From: Moellerella sp963519845
Lineage (GTDB): Bacteria; Pseudomonadota; Gammaproteobacteria; Enterobacterales; Enterobacteriaceae
Reading direction: 5' to 3'
NCBI GenBank assembly: GCA_963519845.1
Contig: CAUQNX010000013.1
Location: 62,001-126,000 of the forward strand
DNA length: 64,000 bases
Every line of letters begins with the position of its first letter. The stretch's first letter is position 1. Made by a program: the position numbers and the translations under genes. The notes below the pieces were generated by a model. It saw nothing but the letters and a program-made list of their open reading frames with translations. It was not told where the DNA came from and made no database searches. Shown in pieces: positions 9,156 to 17,813 of this stretch.

Positions 9156-10547
9156 ATGTCTGAGCATATTTCAGCCCTATACCGCCAGCTTCCCGCCATA
9201 GACAGCCTGTTGTTGCAGGCTGATTTTTTGCCAATCATTGAGCAAGCGGGTCGCGTGTGGGTCACAGACGCTTTACGCAAAATGCAGCAACAAGCTCGAG
9301 AATATATACAAGAAAATCATTGTCTGCCTGACTGGCATCCAAACTGGTTAGCCGTTTTACAACAAAATTATCAGGCACAAAATAGCAGTGCATTGAAACC
9401 TGTGTTTAATCTGACGGGGACGGTTTTACATACCAATTTAGGTCGCGCCATTATGGCAGAAGCTGCGGTTGAGGCTGTTTCTCAAGTGATGCGCTCGCCC
9501 GTTACTCTCGAATACTCACTGGATGGCGCTGAACGCGGTCATCGAGATCGCGCATTAGCGGACTTACTCTGTGAGCTAACGGGAGCGGAAGATGCTTGTA
9601 TCGTCAATAATAACGCCGCTGCAGTATTGCTGTTATTAGCGACAGTGGCTCCCGGCCGACAAGTGGTTGTTTCTCGTGGTGAGTTGGTCGAAATTGGTGG
9701 CGCATTTCGGGTTCCTGATGTGATGAAACAAGCGGGTTGTGAACTGATCGAAGTGGGTACGACTAACCGAACTCATCGACGTGATTATGAACAAGCAATT
9801 AATGATCAAACTGCATTATTAATGAAAGTTCATACCAGTAACTACAGTATCGAAGGATTTACCGCTGAAGTTGATAGCGCTGAGCTGGCTGAAATTGGCA
9901 AAAAATACCAGCTGCCTACCGCGATTGATCTGGGTAGCGGCTCTATGATTGATATGACGCAATATGGGCTACCTGCTGAGCCTATGCCACGAGCTTATCT
10001 CTCGCAAGGTATTGATCTAGTTTCAATCTCAGGTGACAAATTATTGGGTGGTCCGCAAGCTGGGATCATTCTGGGTAAAAAACGCTGGATTGAGGCAATA
10101 CAGAAGCACCCATTAAAACGGGCGTTGCGGGTAGATAAAATGACCTTGGCCGCGTTGGAAGCGACATTAAAACTGTATCTTAATCCTGAAAAACTCACAG
10201 AACAGCTGCCGACGCTCCGCTGGCTGACCAGAGATGCGCAAGAGATTAAAGCGCTGGCTGAGCGCCTATTACCATTAGTGCAACCAAATTACCAAACTCA
10301 GTTTAGTATTGAGGCCACGCCATGTCTTTCGCAAATTGGTAGTGGTTCATTACCAGTAGATCGACTGCCAAGTTGGGCTATTACTTTTACGCCCCTTGAT
10401 GGTCGGGGAAGTACTCTGGAGAAATTGGCGGCTCATTGGCGTCAATTACCAAAACCAGTAATAGGTCGAATGAAAGAGGGCCGTCTATGGCTGGATTTAC
10501 GTTGTCTAGACGATGAGAATGAATTTTCACAGGCTTTATTAAAATGA
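9156..10547 (+). CDS. selA: SelA, L-seryl-tRNA(Sec) selenium transferase
   Basis: PLP enzyme converting seryl-tRNA(Sec) to selenocysteinyl-tRNA(Sec) using selenophosphate. 463 residues, identical in length to E. coli SelA. The PLP lysine is residue 295 in the motif SGDKLLGGPQAG, and the N-terminal part carries the NLTGTVLHTNLGRA signature. Its stop overlaps the selB start by 4 bp. Its presence beside fdoG supplies the selenocysteine needed for codon 196 of that gene. The tRNA(Sec) gene selC and selD are not in the window. Confidence 0.97.
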   Translation: MSEHISALYRQLPAIDSLLLQADFLPIIEQAGRVWVTDALRKMQQQAREYIQENHCLPDWHPNWLAVLQQNYQAQNSSALKPVFNLTGTVLHTNLGRAIMAEAAVEAVSQVMRSPVTLEYSLDGAERGHRDRALADLLCELTGAEDACIVNNNAAAVLLLLATVAPGRQVVVSRGELVEIGGAFRVPDVMKQAGCELIEVGTTNRTHRRDYEQAINDQTALLMKVHTSNYSIEGFTAEVDSAELAEIGKKYQLPTAIDLGSGSMIDMTQYGLPAEPMPRAYLSQGIDLVSISGDKLLGGPQAGIILGKKRWIEAIQKHPLKRALRVDKMTLAALEATLKLYLNPEKLTEQLPTLRWLTRDAQEIKALAERLLPLVQPNYQTQFSIEATPCLSQIGSGSLPVDRLPSWAITFTPLDGRGSTLEKLAAHWRQLPKPVIGRMKEGRLWLDLRCLDDENEFSQALLK

Positions 10548-12412
10548 TATTTGCGACAGCGGGTCATGTCGACCATGGAAAAACATCCTTAATTCAGGCA
10601 ATAACGGGTATTGATACCGCTCATTTGCCTGAGGAGAAAAAACGGGGTATGACCATTGATTTAGGTTATGCCTATTGGCCTCAAGCCGATGGCACCTCGG
10701 TTGGTTTTATCGATGTCCCGGGACATGAAAAGTTTCTCGCAAATATGTTGGCAGGAATTGGCGGAATTAATCACGCGCTTTTAGTGATTGCTTGTGATGA
10801 TGGGATTATGGCGCAAACGTTAGAGCATCTGGCGATCCTTCGATTGGCTGGCTGTCCTAACATCACAGTGATATTAACTAAGGCTGATAGAGTCACGCCT
10901 CAACGTATCGAAGAAGTTCGTATTCAAGCCATCAATGAATTGGCTCGACAAGGTTGGCAACAGTGCTCGCTATTTATAACATCGGTGATAAATGGCGATG
11001 GTATCGATCAACTTCGAGATTATCTGCAATCTACTCATCAACAAGATGGTGTTTCGCGATCAGTGTCACAACGATTTCGCTTGGCCATTGACCGTGTTTT
11101 TAGTGTAAAAGGCGCTGGATTAGTTGTAACTGGTACTGTTCTGGCTGGGCAGGTTAATGTGGGTGACCAGCTGTGGGTGACAGGGGCGGATAAAACAGTT
11201 CGTGTCAGAGGTCTGCATGCTCAAAACCAAAGTGTTGAGACAGCACAAGCGGGAGATCGCATCGCTTTAAATATCACCGGTGATATCGATAAAGAGGCGA
11301 TATCACGTGGTGAATGGTTACTGGCAAAACAGCCTCCGCAGGCGGCTTCTCGGATATTGGTTGAATTACAAAGCGATGTTCCACTGACACATTGGCAGCC
11401 ATTACATCTTTATCATGGTGCTAGCCATATAACGGGCCGAGTTTCATTACTGAATCCATCCAATGAGCCGCCATTTTTAGCTGAGCTGGTGTTAGATACT
11501 CCTTTATGGTTGGTCGATAATGATCGCCTGATTCTTCGAGATATCAGTGCACGTCAGACATTAGGCAGCGCGCGAGTGATCCAATTATATTCGCCGCGCC
11601 GTGGTAAGCGCCAGCCTGCATTTCTATTGTGGTTGTCTCAACTTGCACAAGCTACTGATGAGCTAGCTTTTCTACAACTTCAATTACCTCGAGGTGAATT
11701 GAATGTTGAAGATTATGCTTGGGCGCGCCAGTTGACCGCCTCTGCTTTGGATCGCCTAATATCTCAGGTTGATGTTATTCGTTCTGGTAATCTGCTCTTA
11801 TCGCGTTTTAATGCGCAGTTAGCCAAATCAGCGTTATTGCAAATCTTAGAAGAATATAACCAACTACATAGTGATCAAATTGGTGTGGGGCGCTCTCGTT
11901 TAAAACGCATGGCACTGCCTGTTCTCAATGAGTTGCTGGCGTTTATGTTGATTAGCGAATTGATTGAGGAAGGTAAGATTATTCAGACACGGGGTTGGCT
12001 ACATATGCCAGAGCATGGTCTGGTATTTGATGCCCAACAAGATCTTTTATGGCAAAAAATTGTTCCGCTATTTAATCAAACTGACCCATGGTGGATACGT
12101 GATCTAGCCAGTGAAGTTGCTGAAGATGAAGTGATTATTCGTAGTTTATTGAAGAAAGCTGCGCAGCTTGGCCTTGTGACGGCAATTGTCCGCGATCGTT
12201 ATTACACTAGCGAGCAGGTAACAAGATTTGCCAATATCATATTAAAATATCATGAAAAAGAAGGGTTTATCACAGCGGCTAATTTCCGTGATGAATTAGG
12301 CGTTGGCCGAAAATTAGCAGTTCAAATCCTTGAGTTTTTCGATAAAACAGGTTTTACCCGACGAAAAGGTGATCAACACTATCTACGTGATAGTGGGTTA
12401 TTTAGTCACTAA
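10544..12412 (+). CDS. selB: SelB, selenocysteine-specific elongation factor
   Basis: GTPase that delivers Sec-tRNA(Sec) to UGA codons by binding the SECIS hairpin. 622 residues (E. coli 614). The N-terminus is an EF-Tu-like GTPase: GHVDHGKTS (P loop, residue 7 on), DVPGHEKF and LTKADRV. The C-terminal third consists of winged-helix repeats that bind SECIS RNA. ATG overlaps the selA stop (ATGA), so translation is coupled. Followed by a hairpin and a convergent gene. Confidence 0.97.
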   Translation: MIFATAGHVDHGKTSLIQAITGIDTAHLPEEKKRGMTIDLGYAYWPQADGTSVGFIDVPGHEKFLANMLAGIGGINHALLVIACDDGIMAQTLEHLAILRLAGCPNITVILTKADRVTPQRIEEVRIQAINELARQGWQQCSLFITSVINGDGIDQLRDYLQSTHQQDGVSRSVSQRFRLAIDRVFSVKGAGLVVTGTVLAGQVNVGDQLWVTGADKTVRVRGLHAQNQSVETAQAGDRIALNITGDIDKEAISRGEWLLAKQPPQAASRILVELQSDVPLTHWQPLHLYHGASHITGRVSLLNPSNEPPFLAELVLDTPLWLVDNDRLILRDISARQTLGSARVIQLYSPRRGKRQPAFLLWLSQLAQATDELAFLQLQLPRGELNVEDYAWARQLTASALDRLISQVDVIRSGNLLLSRFNAQLAKSALLQILEEYNQLHSDQIGVGRSRLKRMALPVLNELLAFMLISELIEEGKIIQTRGWLHMPEHGLVFDAQQDLLWQKIVPLFNQTDPWWIRDLASEVAEDEVIIRSLLKKAAQLGLVTAIVRDRYYTSEQVTRFANIILKYHEKEGFITAANFRDELGVGRKLAVQILEFFDKTGFTRRKGDQHYLRDSGLFSH

Positions 12413-12426
12413 TACTGCAAAAACAA

Positions 12427-12449
12427 GATAGCGGCGTTTAACCGCTATC
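12427..12449. terminator. Terminator between convergent selB and mop
   Basis: Stem GATAGCGG / CCGCTATC with a 7-nt loop. On the minus strand it is followed by TTGTTTTTG, which suits termination of the mop gene; on the plus strand no T run follows. Confidence 0.7.
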
Positions 12450-12461
12450 AGTTATTCCAAT

Positions 12462-12893
12462 CTACTCTTTTATGGTTGCTAGCATAACGCTAGAGGCTTT
12501 AATTAATGCTAGGATCTCATGACCTTTAGCCAATTTCATATCCTGCAAACTTTCATTAGTGATAATCGCTGTGATTTCAACGCCTTTATCTGTCACCATA
12601 TGAACAGTGCTGTTTACCGCGCCTTCGATAATATTCGAGACTTTACCTTTAAACTGGTTACGGGCAGAAAAGATCAAACCACAATCAGGTTTAGCTAACA
12701 CAACCCATGGAGCTTTGATAATCGCCACTGCGGTTTTGCCTTTTACTAGGCCAAGCGCTTTGCAGCTTTCCTGGGTAATAATGGTGGTTAGCTGTTCTCC
12801 ATCACCAAGTAAGAGAACGACTTCATTATTGACCGCGCCGACTTTAATTTCACTGATGGTGCCTTTAAGCTGATTACGAGCAGATACCTGCAT
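12462..12893 (-). CDS. Di-TOBE molybdenum/tungsten-binding (Mop) protein
   Basis: 143 residues made of two TOBE/Mop repeats: MQVSARNQLKGTI... and, after about 70 residues, SARNQFKGKV..., each ending near VMLA or VVLA. Proteins of this kind bind molybdate as oligomers and act as a cytoplasmic store. It sits beside the formate dehydrogenase and selenium genes, whose enzyme needs molybdenum. The start at 12893 was chosen because the conserved MxVSARNQ begins there and an AGTGGG site lies upstream; the longer frame to 12950 adds an unrelated leader without a ribosome site. Confidence 0.88.
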   Translation of the reverse strand: MQVSARNQLKGTISEIKVGAVNNEVVLLLGDGEQLTTIITQESCKALGLVKGKTAVAIIKAPWVVLAKPDCGLIFSARNQFKGKVSNIIEGAVNSTVHMVTDKGVEITAIITNESLQDMKLAKGHEILALIKASSVMLATIKE

Positions 12894-13139
12894 GATGAAC
12901 CCACTTTTAAAGTGAAAATCGTGATTGGATAGTAAAACGTAATTTAGCATAAGAAACGATATTTTATACCTTTATCGATTAGTCTATCACGTGATGCTCA
13001 CAATATAACAAAATTCCCGATCATCAATATTATCCTGCTAAATGATTCACAATATCTTCTTAGTTCCGCACTGGAATTTGACTTAATTACTGCTAGTATT
13101 AAAGTTATGTTTAGTTAAAAACGAAGAGGTAGATATAGA

Positions 13140-13150
13140 TACGGTAGCAT
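13140..13150 (+). promoter_or_regulatory. Possible ops (RfaH) element
   Basis: TACGGTAGCAT matches 8 of 11 positions of the ops element (GGCGGTAGCGT) that recruits RfaH in polysaccharide operon leaders. It lies about 410 bp upstream of the epimerase-ugd genes. Weak: one short match in a leader. Confidence 0.3.
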
Positions 13151-13162
13151 TAAGTCATCACG

Positions 13163-13255
13163 CTCTGGCCATAGCGAATCGATTGATGGTGATTCCTGTA
13201 ATGTGTGCGAAATTTTGTGCCAACCGGGGGGGAGGGGACACCAGAGACGCTATGG
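13163..13255 (+). other. Crossed inverted repeats, possible structured RNA
   Basis: CTCTGG (13163-13168) can pair with CCAGAG (13241-13246), and the adjacent CCATAGCG (13169-13176) with CGCTATGG (13248-13255). The order A-B-A'-B' means the two stems cross, as in a pseudoknot, unless they are alternative pairings as in a switch. The intervening 64 nt include a GGGGGGGAGGGG run. No known RNA family recognised. Confidence 0.4.
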
Positions 13256-13557
13256 TCGGGGTACTCTTTAGAGTTTCAAATAATAGCTTTGATTAACTTT
13301 TTATGATTACTCAAGAAAATCTGAACGAATATTATCCTGCGATTAAAATCCTGTTTTGATATCTAATATCCAACTTCAATCTATATACCCTGACTCAGGC
13401 TAATTTGAGACACAGAGTGACTAATGAGTGCTTTTTTGCGACTATAGTGACTTAACTTGTATCGATAATAGCAATCCTAGAAAATCGAACCCGCTATACT
13501 CCTATGTTTCAAGTGGTAAGATTGTTCGCCACCTTTCAACTTTCGAAGATCATAACT

Positions 13558-14559
13558 ATGAAATATTTAATAACAGGAAGTGCAGGTTTTATCGGTTTTA
13601 GTTTATGCCAACGTTTACTTAGTGAAGGTCATGAAATTATTGGTCTAGATAATATGAATGCCTATTATGATCAGGGGCTAAAACAATCTCGTCTTCATAT
13701 TCTCGAAAAGTATGACCATTTTCGTTTTATTCCTATCGATATCACCGATAGAGAAAAAATTATTGTGCTTTTTACGCAAGAAAATTTTGATCGCGTGATC
13801 CATCTTGCGGCACAAGCGGGTGTTCGTTACTCGCTGCAAAATCCTTTTGCCTATGCGGATAGTAATTTAATGGGTCACTTGGCTATTCTAGAAGGTTGTC
13901 GCCAAGCCAAGGTTAAACATCTGGTTTATGCATCTTCCAGCTCGGTTTATGGCATGTCAGAGCAGATGCCTTTTACCACTGATACCGCCACCGACCATCC
14001 GGTATCACTCTATGCGGCGACCAAAAAAGCCAATGAATTGATGGCGCACTCTTATTCTCATCTTTATCAACTGCCTACTACTGGACTGCGTTTCTTTACC
14101 GTTTATGGTCCATGGGGTCGTCCTGATATGGCATTATTTAAATTCACCAAGGCTATTTTATCCGGTGAATCCATAGATGTTTATAATAACGGCAATCTGA
14201 GCCGTGATTTCACTTTCATTGATGATATTGTCGAAGGTATCGTACGAATTTCCGATATAATTCCACAATCGAACCCCGAGGTGAGTTGTTCATCACCGGC
14301 AGAAAGTAGCGCCCCTTACCGTATCTATAATATTGGTAATGGTCAGCCCGTTAAATTAATGGATTTTATCTCTGCCTTGGAAAAAGCCTTGGGCAAAGAG
14401 GCCATTAAAAATATGCTGCCGATGCAGGCGGGGGATGTTTATGCCACTTGGGCCGATACGGAAGACTTGTTTAAGCAAACCGGTTATCGCCCGAAAGTCT
14501 CGATTGAACAAGGTGTTAATGCCTTTGTTGATTGGTATCGTACTTATTATCACGTCTAA
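13558..14559 (+). CDS. UDP-glucuronate 4-epimerase
   Basis: Short-chain dehydrogenase-type sugar epimerase converting UDP-GlcA to UDP-GalA. 333 residues from the ATG at 13558, where the conserved MKYLITGSAGFIG begins; the longer frame from 13504 adds an unconserved leader. NAD-binding GSAGFIG is at residues 7-13 and the catalytic YAATKK near residue 157; the serine triad stretch ASSSSVYG precedes it. Followed after 28 bp by ugd, whose product is its substrate, so the pair makes UDP-GalA from UDP-glucose. GalA is common in Providencia LPS cores, which gives a plausible use (inference). Confidence 0.87.
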   Translation: MKYLITGSAGFIGFSLCQRLLSEGHEIIGLDNMNAYYDQGLKQSRLHILEKYDHFRFIPIDITDREKIIVLFTQENFDRVIHLAAQAGVRYSLQNPFAYADSNLMGHLAILEGCRQAKVKHLVYASSSSVYGMSEQMPFTTDTATDHPVSLYAATKKANELMAHSYSHLYQLPTTGLRFFTVYGPWGRPDMALFKFTKAILSGESIDVYNNGNLSRDFTFIDDIVEGIVRISDIIPQSNPEVSCSSPAESSAPYRIYNIGNGQPVKLMDFISALEKALGKEAIKNMLPMQAGDVYATWADTEDLFKQTGYRPKVSIEQGVNAFVDWYRTYYHV

Positions 14560-14587
14560 TTCTTAGCAGGAATTTGAGAGGTCAGTT

Positions 14588-15754
14588 TTGAAAATAGCTA
14601 TTGCCGGTACAGGCTACGTCGGTTTATCCAATGCCATGTTACTGTCACAGAATCACCAAGTCGTCGCGCTCGATATCATCCCTGAAAAAGTGGCGATGCT
14701 GAATAATAAGCAGTCACCCATTGTCGATACCGAAATCGAACAGTTCTTGCGCGAAAAAACACTCAATTTCCGTGCAACGGAAGATAAAATCGATGCTTAT
14801 CAAGGGGCACAATATGTGATTGTCGCCACGCCAACGGATTACGACCCAAAGACTAACTATTTTAAAACCACGTCCGTTGAAGCCGTTATTCACGATGTGA
14901 ATAAAATTAATCCCGCGGCCACTATCATCGTAAAATCCACTATTCCGGTCGGCTTTACTGAACGTCTGCGCGAAGAGTTTGGTTATACTAACGTGATTTT
15001 CTCTCCTGAGTTTTTACGCGAAGGGCGTGCTCTGTGGGATAACTTATATCCTTCTCGCATCGTCGTGGGAGAACGCTCTGAGCGTGCGCAGATTTTTGCT
15101 GATTTATTGCTGGAAGGCGCAATTAAAAAAGATGTACCAGTACTCTTTACCGATGGTACTGAAGCGGAAGCGGTTAAATTATTTGCCAATACCTATCTGG
15201 CGATGCGTGTCGCTTACTTTAATGAGTTAGATACTTACGCTGAAAGTCGTGGCCTGAATGCGCGTCAAATCATTGAAGGTGTGGCGCTCGATCCGCGTAT
15301 TGGTGACCATTATAATAACCCCTCTTTCGGTTATGGCGGCTACTGTTTACCGAAAGATACCAAGCAGTTACTGGCTAACTATGACGACGTGCCAAACAAT
15401 TTAATCAATGCGATTGTGGAATCTAACCGTACGCGCAAAGATTTTATCTCTGATTCGATTATTGCTAAAGCCCCGCGTAAAGTGGGTGTTTATCGCTTAG
15501 TGATGAAATCGGGTTCTGATAATTTTCGTGCTTCTGCGGTGCAAGGAATAATGAAGCGCATCAAAGCCAAAGGTATCGAAGTAGTGGTCTATGAGCCGGT
15601 ACTGACTGAGCCTGAGTTCTTCCGCTCGAAAGTAATCAATGACTTGGCGGAATTTAAAGCTGAATGCGATATTATTCTAGCCAACCGTATGGTGCCTGAA
15701 TTAGAAGATGTGGTCGATAAAGTTTATACGCGGGATCTATTCGGTAGCGATTAA
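14588..15754 (+). CDS. ugd: UDP-glucose 6-dehydrogenase, copy 1
   Basis: Oxidises UDP-glucose to UDP-glucuronate with two NAD+. 388 residues, the usual enterobacterial length. Rossmann motif GTGYVGLS at residues 7-14 and the catalytic cysteine in FGYGGYCLPKD (about residue 260). Starts with TTG, while the near-identical copy at 61190-62356 starts with ATG; sequence identity begins right after the start codon. By my count the two proteins differ at 8 of 388 residues. Forms an operon with the upstream epimerase. Confidence 0.96.
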   Translation: MKIAIAGTGYVGLSNAMLLSQNHQVVALDIIPEKVAMLNNKQSPIVDTEIEQFLREKTLNFRATEDKIDAYQGAQYVIVATPTDYDPKTNYFKTTSVEAVIHDVNKINPAATIIVKSTIPVGFTERLREEFGYTNVIFSPEFLREGRALWDNLYPSRIVVGERSERAQIFADLLLEGAIKKDVPVLFTDGTEAEAVKLFANTYLAMRVAYFNELDTYAESRGLNARQIIEGVALDPRIGDHYNNPSFGYGGYCLPKDTKQLLANYDDVPNNLINAIVESNRTRKDFISDSIIAKAPRKVGVYRLVMKSGSDNFRASAVQGIMKRIKAKGIEVVVYEPVLTEPEFFRSKVINDLAEFKAECDIILANRMVPELEDVVDKVYTRDLFGSD

Positions 15755-15762
15755 TACCCGTT

Positions 15763-15869
15763 ATAATTCAAACTGTAGCTATGTTCTCTGTGCTTAGCCA
15801 CCCGAATCACATACTCATGTATGCTTATCGGGATGGCTTCACCGGCTGCTTTGCTACAGCTTGAATTAT
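15763..15869. repeat. ERIC-like intergenic repeat
   Basis: 107-bp imperfect palindrome ending in ATAATTCAAACTGTAGC / GCTACAGCTTGAATTAT, with a core CACCCGAATCACATAC...GTATGCTTATCGGGATGG that resembles the ERIC/IRU core (TCACTTACnnnGTAAGCTnnTGGGG type). It sits just after the ugd stop and before a convergent gene, the usual place for such repeats. Confidence 0.75.
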
Positions 15870-15894
15870 TTTAGTTATTATCAATGCTAATTAA

Positions 15895-16530
15895 TTAGCA
15901 TGCTTCGTATTCGTTTATTGCTTGTGTTAGTGATGCAATATTTGAGTCACAGAGATGGCGTTTGAGTGCGTTAAATTTCACTTCTGGCCAATCATAAATT
16001 TTCAAGGCTAATAATTGGTTAACCACTTCTGGCGGGAATCGCAGTTTTATCGGTTTCGCTGGATTACCGCCAACGATAGTGTAAGGCTCAACATCTTTGG
16101 TAACCACTGCATTAGCCGCAATAATGGCCCCTTCACAAATGGTAATCCCCGGCATGATGATGGAGCGCATACCGAGCCAAGCGCCGTCTTGAATACAAGT
16201 ATCGCCTTTGCCAATGTAGGCATCTTGAATATATTCAACAAATGGATATAAGCAAAACCAATCCGCTCTGTGGGTATGATTGCCGCCCATTAGGATCAGC
16301 GCTTCTGCACCAATACAAACATAGTCGCCAATAATCAGTTTATCTATCTGCCATTGGGGTTCCCATGCTTTTAAACTAAAGGGATCGCCATATAAATAGC
16401 GTACTACCGATTTTTCAAAGCCATCATCCCAATAATGACTGTAATAACTGTGGGTGCCCTTGATGGAGATATTGGGATTACTAACGGTGAGATGAAGAAA
16501 TTCGACGTTAGACCAATGTTTTTCGTTCAT
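15895..16530 (-). CDS. CatB/Vat-type hexapeptide O-acetyltransferase
   Basis: 211-residue left-handed beta-helix acyltransferase of the xenobiotic acetyltransferase (XAT) class. Family landmarks are present in order: NPNI...YSYYS-type N-terminus (here SNPNISIKG...SYYSHYW), RYLYGD, LIIGDYVCIGAEALILMGGNHTHRADW containing the catalytic histidine region, WLGMRSIIMPG, and VVTKDVEPYTIVGGNPAK. Members acetylate chloramphenicol or streptogramins, but many chromosomal relatives modify sugars or are uncharacterised. Convergent with ugd across the ERIC-like repeat. No resistance phenotype can be inferred from sequence alone. Confidence 0.8.
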   Translation of the reverse strand: MNEKHWSNVEFLHLTVSNPNISIKGTHSYYSHYWDDGFEKSVVRYLYGDPFSLKAWEPQWQIDKLIIGDYVCIGAEALILMGGNHTHRADWFCLYPFVEYIQDAYIGKGDTCIQDGAWLGMRSIIMPGITICEGAIIAANAVVTKDVEPYTIVGGNPAKPIKLRFPPEVVNQLLALKIYDWPEVKFNALKRHLCDSNIASLTQAINEYEAC

Positions 16531-16704
16531 GGTAATGACCTTAATGGTGATTTATTTTCAGTTACCATAGAATGCTTGCCTATGGTGATGTATTCGCACT
16601 CAAAACACATCACACTCAGCCAATTCGTGGCTGCTTTAACAGTGGATTTTTGCTCATAAACTATCTGCCGTTTATTATCGATTTCGATGACGTATTATAA
16701 TAAA

Positions 16705-16740
16705 AAATGCGATCTTTACCATTAAGATAAAAGATCGCAC
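16705..16740 (-). terminator. Terminator of the PTE/kinase operon
   Basis: On the minus strand, GCGATCTTT pairs with AAAGATCGC across a short loop and is followed by ATTTTTTATT, about 40 bp after the stop of the phosphotriesterase-like gene. Confidence 0.85.
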
Positions 16741-16779
16741 TGTTTAGCTGAGGCACTTTTAACGTGAAAAGCTAAAGGT

Positions 16780-17811
16780 TTATGCTAGTAAATTAGCCGG
16801 ATTATCGACGCATAAACGATCAATAATCTTACGGTCAATACCTTGCTTAGCGAGTAAAGATAAGAAGACATTAGGTACAAATCCCCAGCCATTACCGCCA
16901 TTTTTAGCCCACATCTGTTTTAAGAAAACATCATGACTTAATACGATTTGATCGGCATAACCGAGATTAATGAGTTTAGCCACGGCTTCCACAGTATCGG
17001 TAACTGTTGGGGCAACACCTTCTTTCGGAAAGGAGATATCTAAACCTATCATGTCGAACTCCAGCCAAACGCCTCTATCTAGCATACGACATTGATATTC
17101 AATATCTTTACCCGATGGATCTGAATGCGCTAATGATATTTTGGCTGGATTAACACCCATCTCTTTGATCAAAATATCTAACACTTCATCGCCACGACGC
17201 TGCCATCCCGGCATATGAATATTCATTGAGACATGGTTGTTATTTTTTTGCGCTAATGATGCCGCGCGTAGGCTATTTTTTTCACCTTCAGTAAAGAGCG
17301 GAGAAACACCAATTTCACCAATCATTCCAGCTCGGATATTAGTGCCATCAATGCCTTCATTGAGCTCTTTATCGATCATGCGTGCCATCACATCAATGCT
17401 ATCAACTAAACGCGCGCCCTCAAATTTCTCGATATATAAGCCCGATGAAGCAACGACATTAATACCTGTTTTCAGAGCAACTTCATGTAGCTGACGAATA
17501 TCACGACCAATGGCTTCAGATCCTGTGGCATCAACTAATGTTTTGCCACCTAATTCTTTGAAATTATTCACTTCATAAATAACATCATCAATCGGTTTTT
17601 TATCCATATTGTCACAGCAACAGTATGGATCGTGTTTGAGTCCCCATTGAATATCAGCGCTAACCTTTTTATCCACTAATATATGAGAGAAATCATAGTA
17701 AGGCTCATCGACTACTGAAGATAAGTCATTAAATAGATGCTCGTGAGGTAATGTGAGCCCCATATCTTCTTTTTTTACTGGTCCTGTAACCGTTTGAATA
17801 TAACCTTTCAT
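16780..17811 (-). CDS. Phosphotriesterase-family metal hydrolase (PTE-like lactonase/esterase)
   Basis: 343 residues of the amidohydrolase superfamily PTE group. Metal-ligand landmarks: LPHEHLFND (HxH, residue 24 on), GEIGVS (bridging Glu in place of the carboxylated lysine, as in E. coli Php), MNIHMPG, LAHSDPSG and the terminal LSHDV aspartate. Related enzymes hydrolyse lactones or phosphotriesters; the natural substrate here is unknown. Last gene of a four-gene leftward operon, 2 bp after the permease stop, and followed by a terminator. Together with a sugar-kinase-like protein it suggests hydrolysis of a lactone or sugar derivative in a catabolic route (inference). Confidence 0.85.
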   Translation of the reverse strand: MKGYIQTVTGPVKKEDMGLTLPHEHLFNDLSSVVDEPYYDFSHILVDKKVSADIQWGLKHDPYCCCDNMDKKPIDDVIYEVNNFKELGGKTLVDATGSEAIGRDIRQLHEVALKTGINVVASSGLYIEKFEGARLVDSIDVMARMIDKELNEGIDGTNIRAGMIGEIGVSPLFTEGEKNSLRAASLAQKNNNHVSMNIHMPGWQRRGDEVLDILIKEMGVNPAKISLAHSDPSGKDIEYQCRMLDRGVWLEFDMIGLDISFPKEGVAPTVTDTVEAVAKLINLGYADQIVLSHDVFLKQMWAKNGGNGWGFVPNVFLSLLAKQGIDRKIIDRLCVDNPANLLA

Positions 17812-17813
17812 AT

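Larger units (their letters stand above)
12894..13557. other. Gene-free region upstream of the UDP-glucuronate epimerase gene
   Basis: About 660 bp with no credible gene. It is less AT-rich at 13130-13260, where a G run (13225-13236) and long-range inverted repeats occur (separate entries). The end nearest the epimerase holds short stop-filled frames only. Probably the promoter and long leader of the epimerase-ugd unit. Confidence 0.5.

Noticed and set aside
12894..12950. Upstream start for the Mop protein
   Set aside because: No ribosome site, and the added 19 residues precede the conserved MxVSARNQ start.
13181..13318. Short frame through the G-rich leader
   Set aside because: No ribosome site or conserved content; the G run and pairing segments are better explained as RNA structure or leader DNA.
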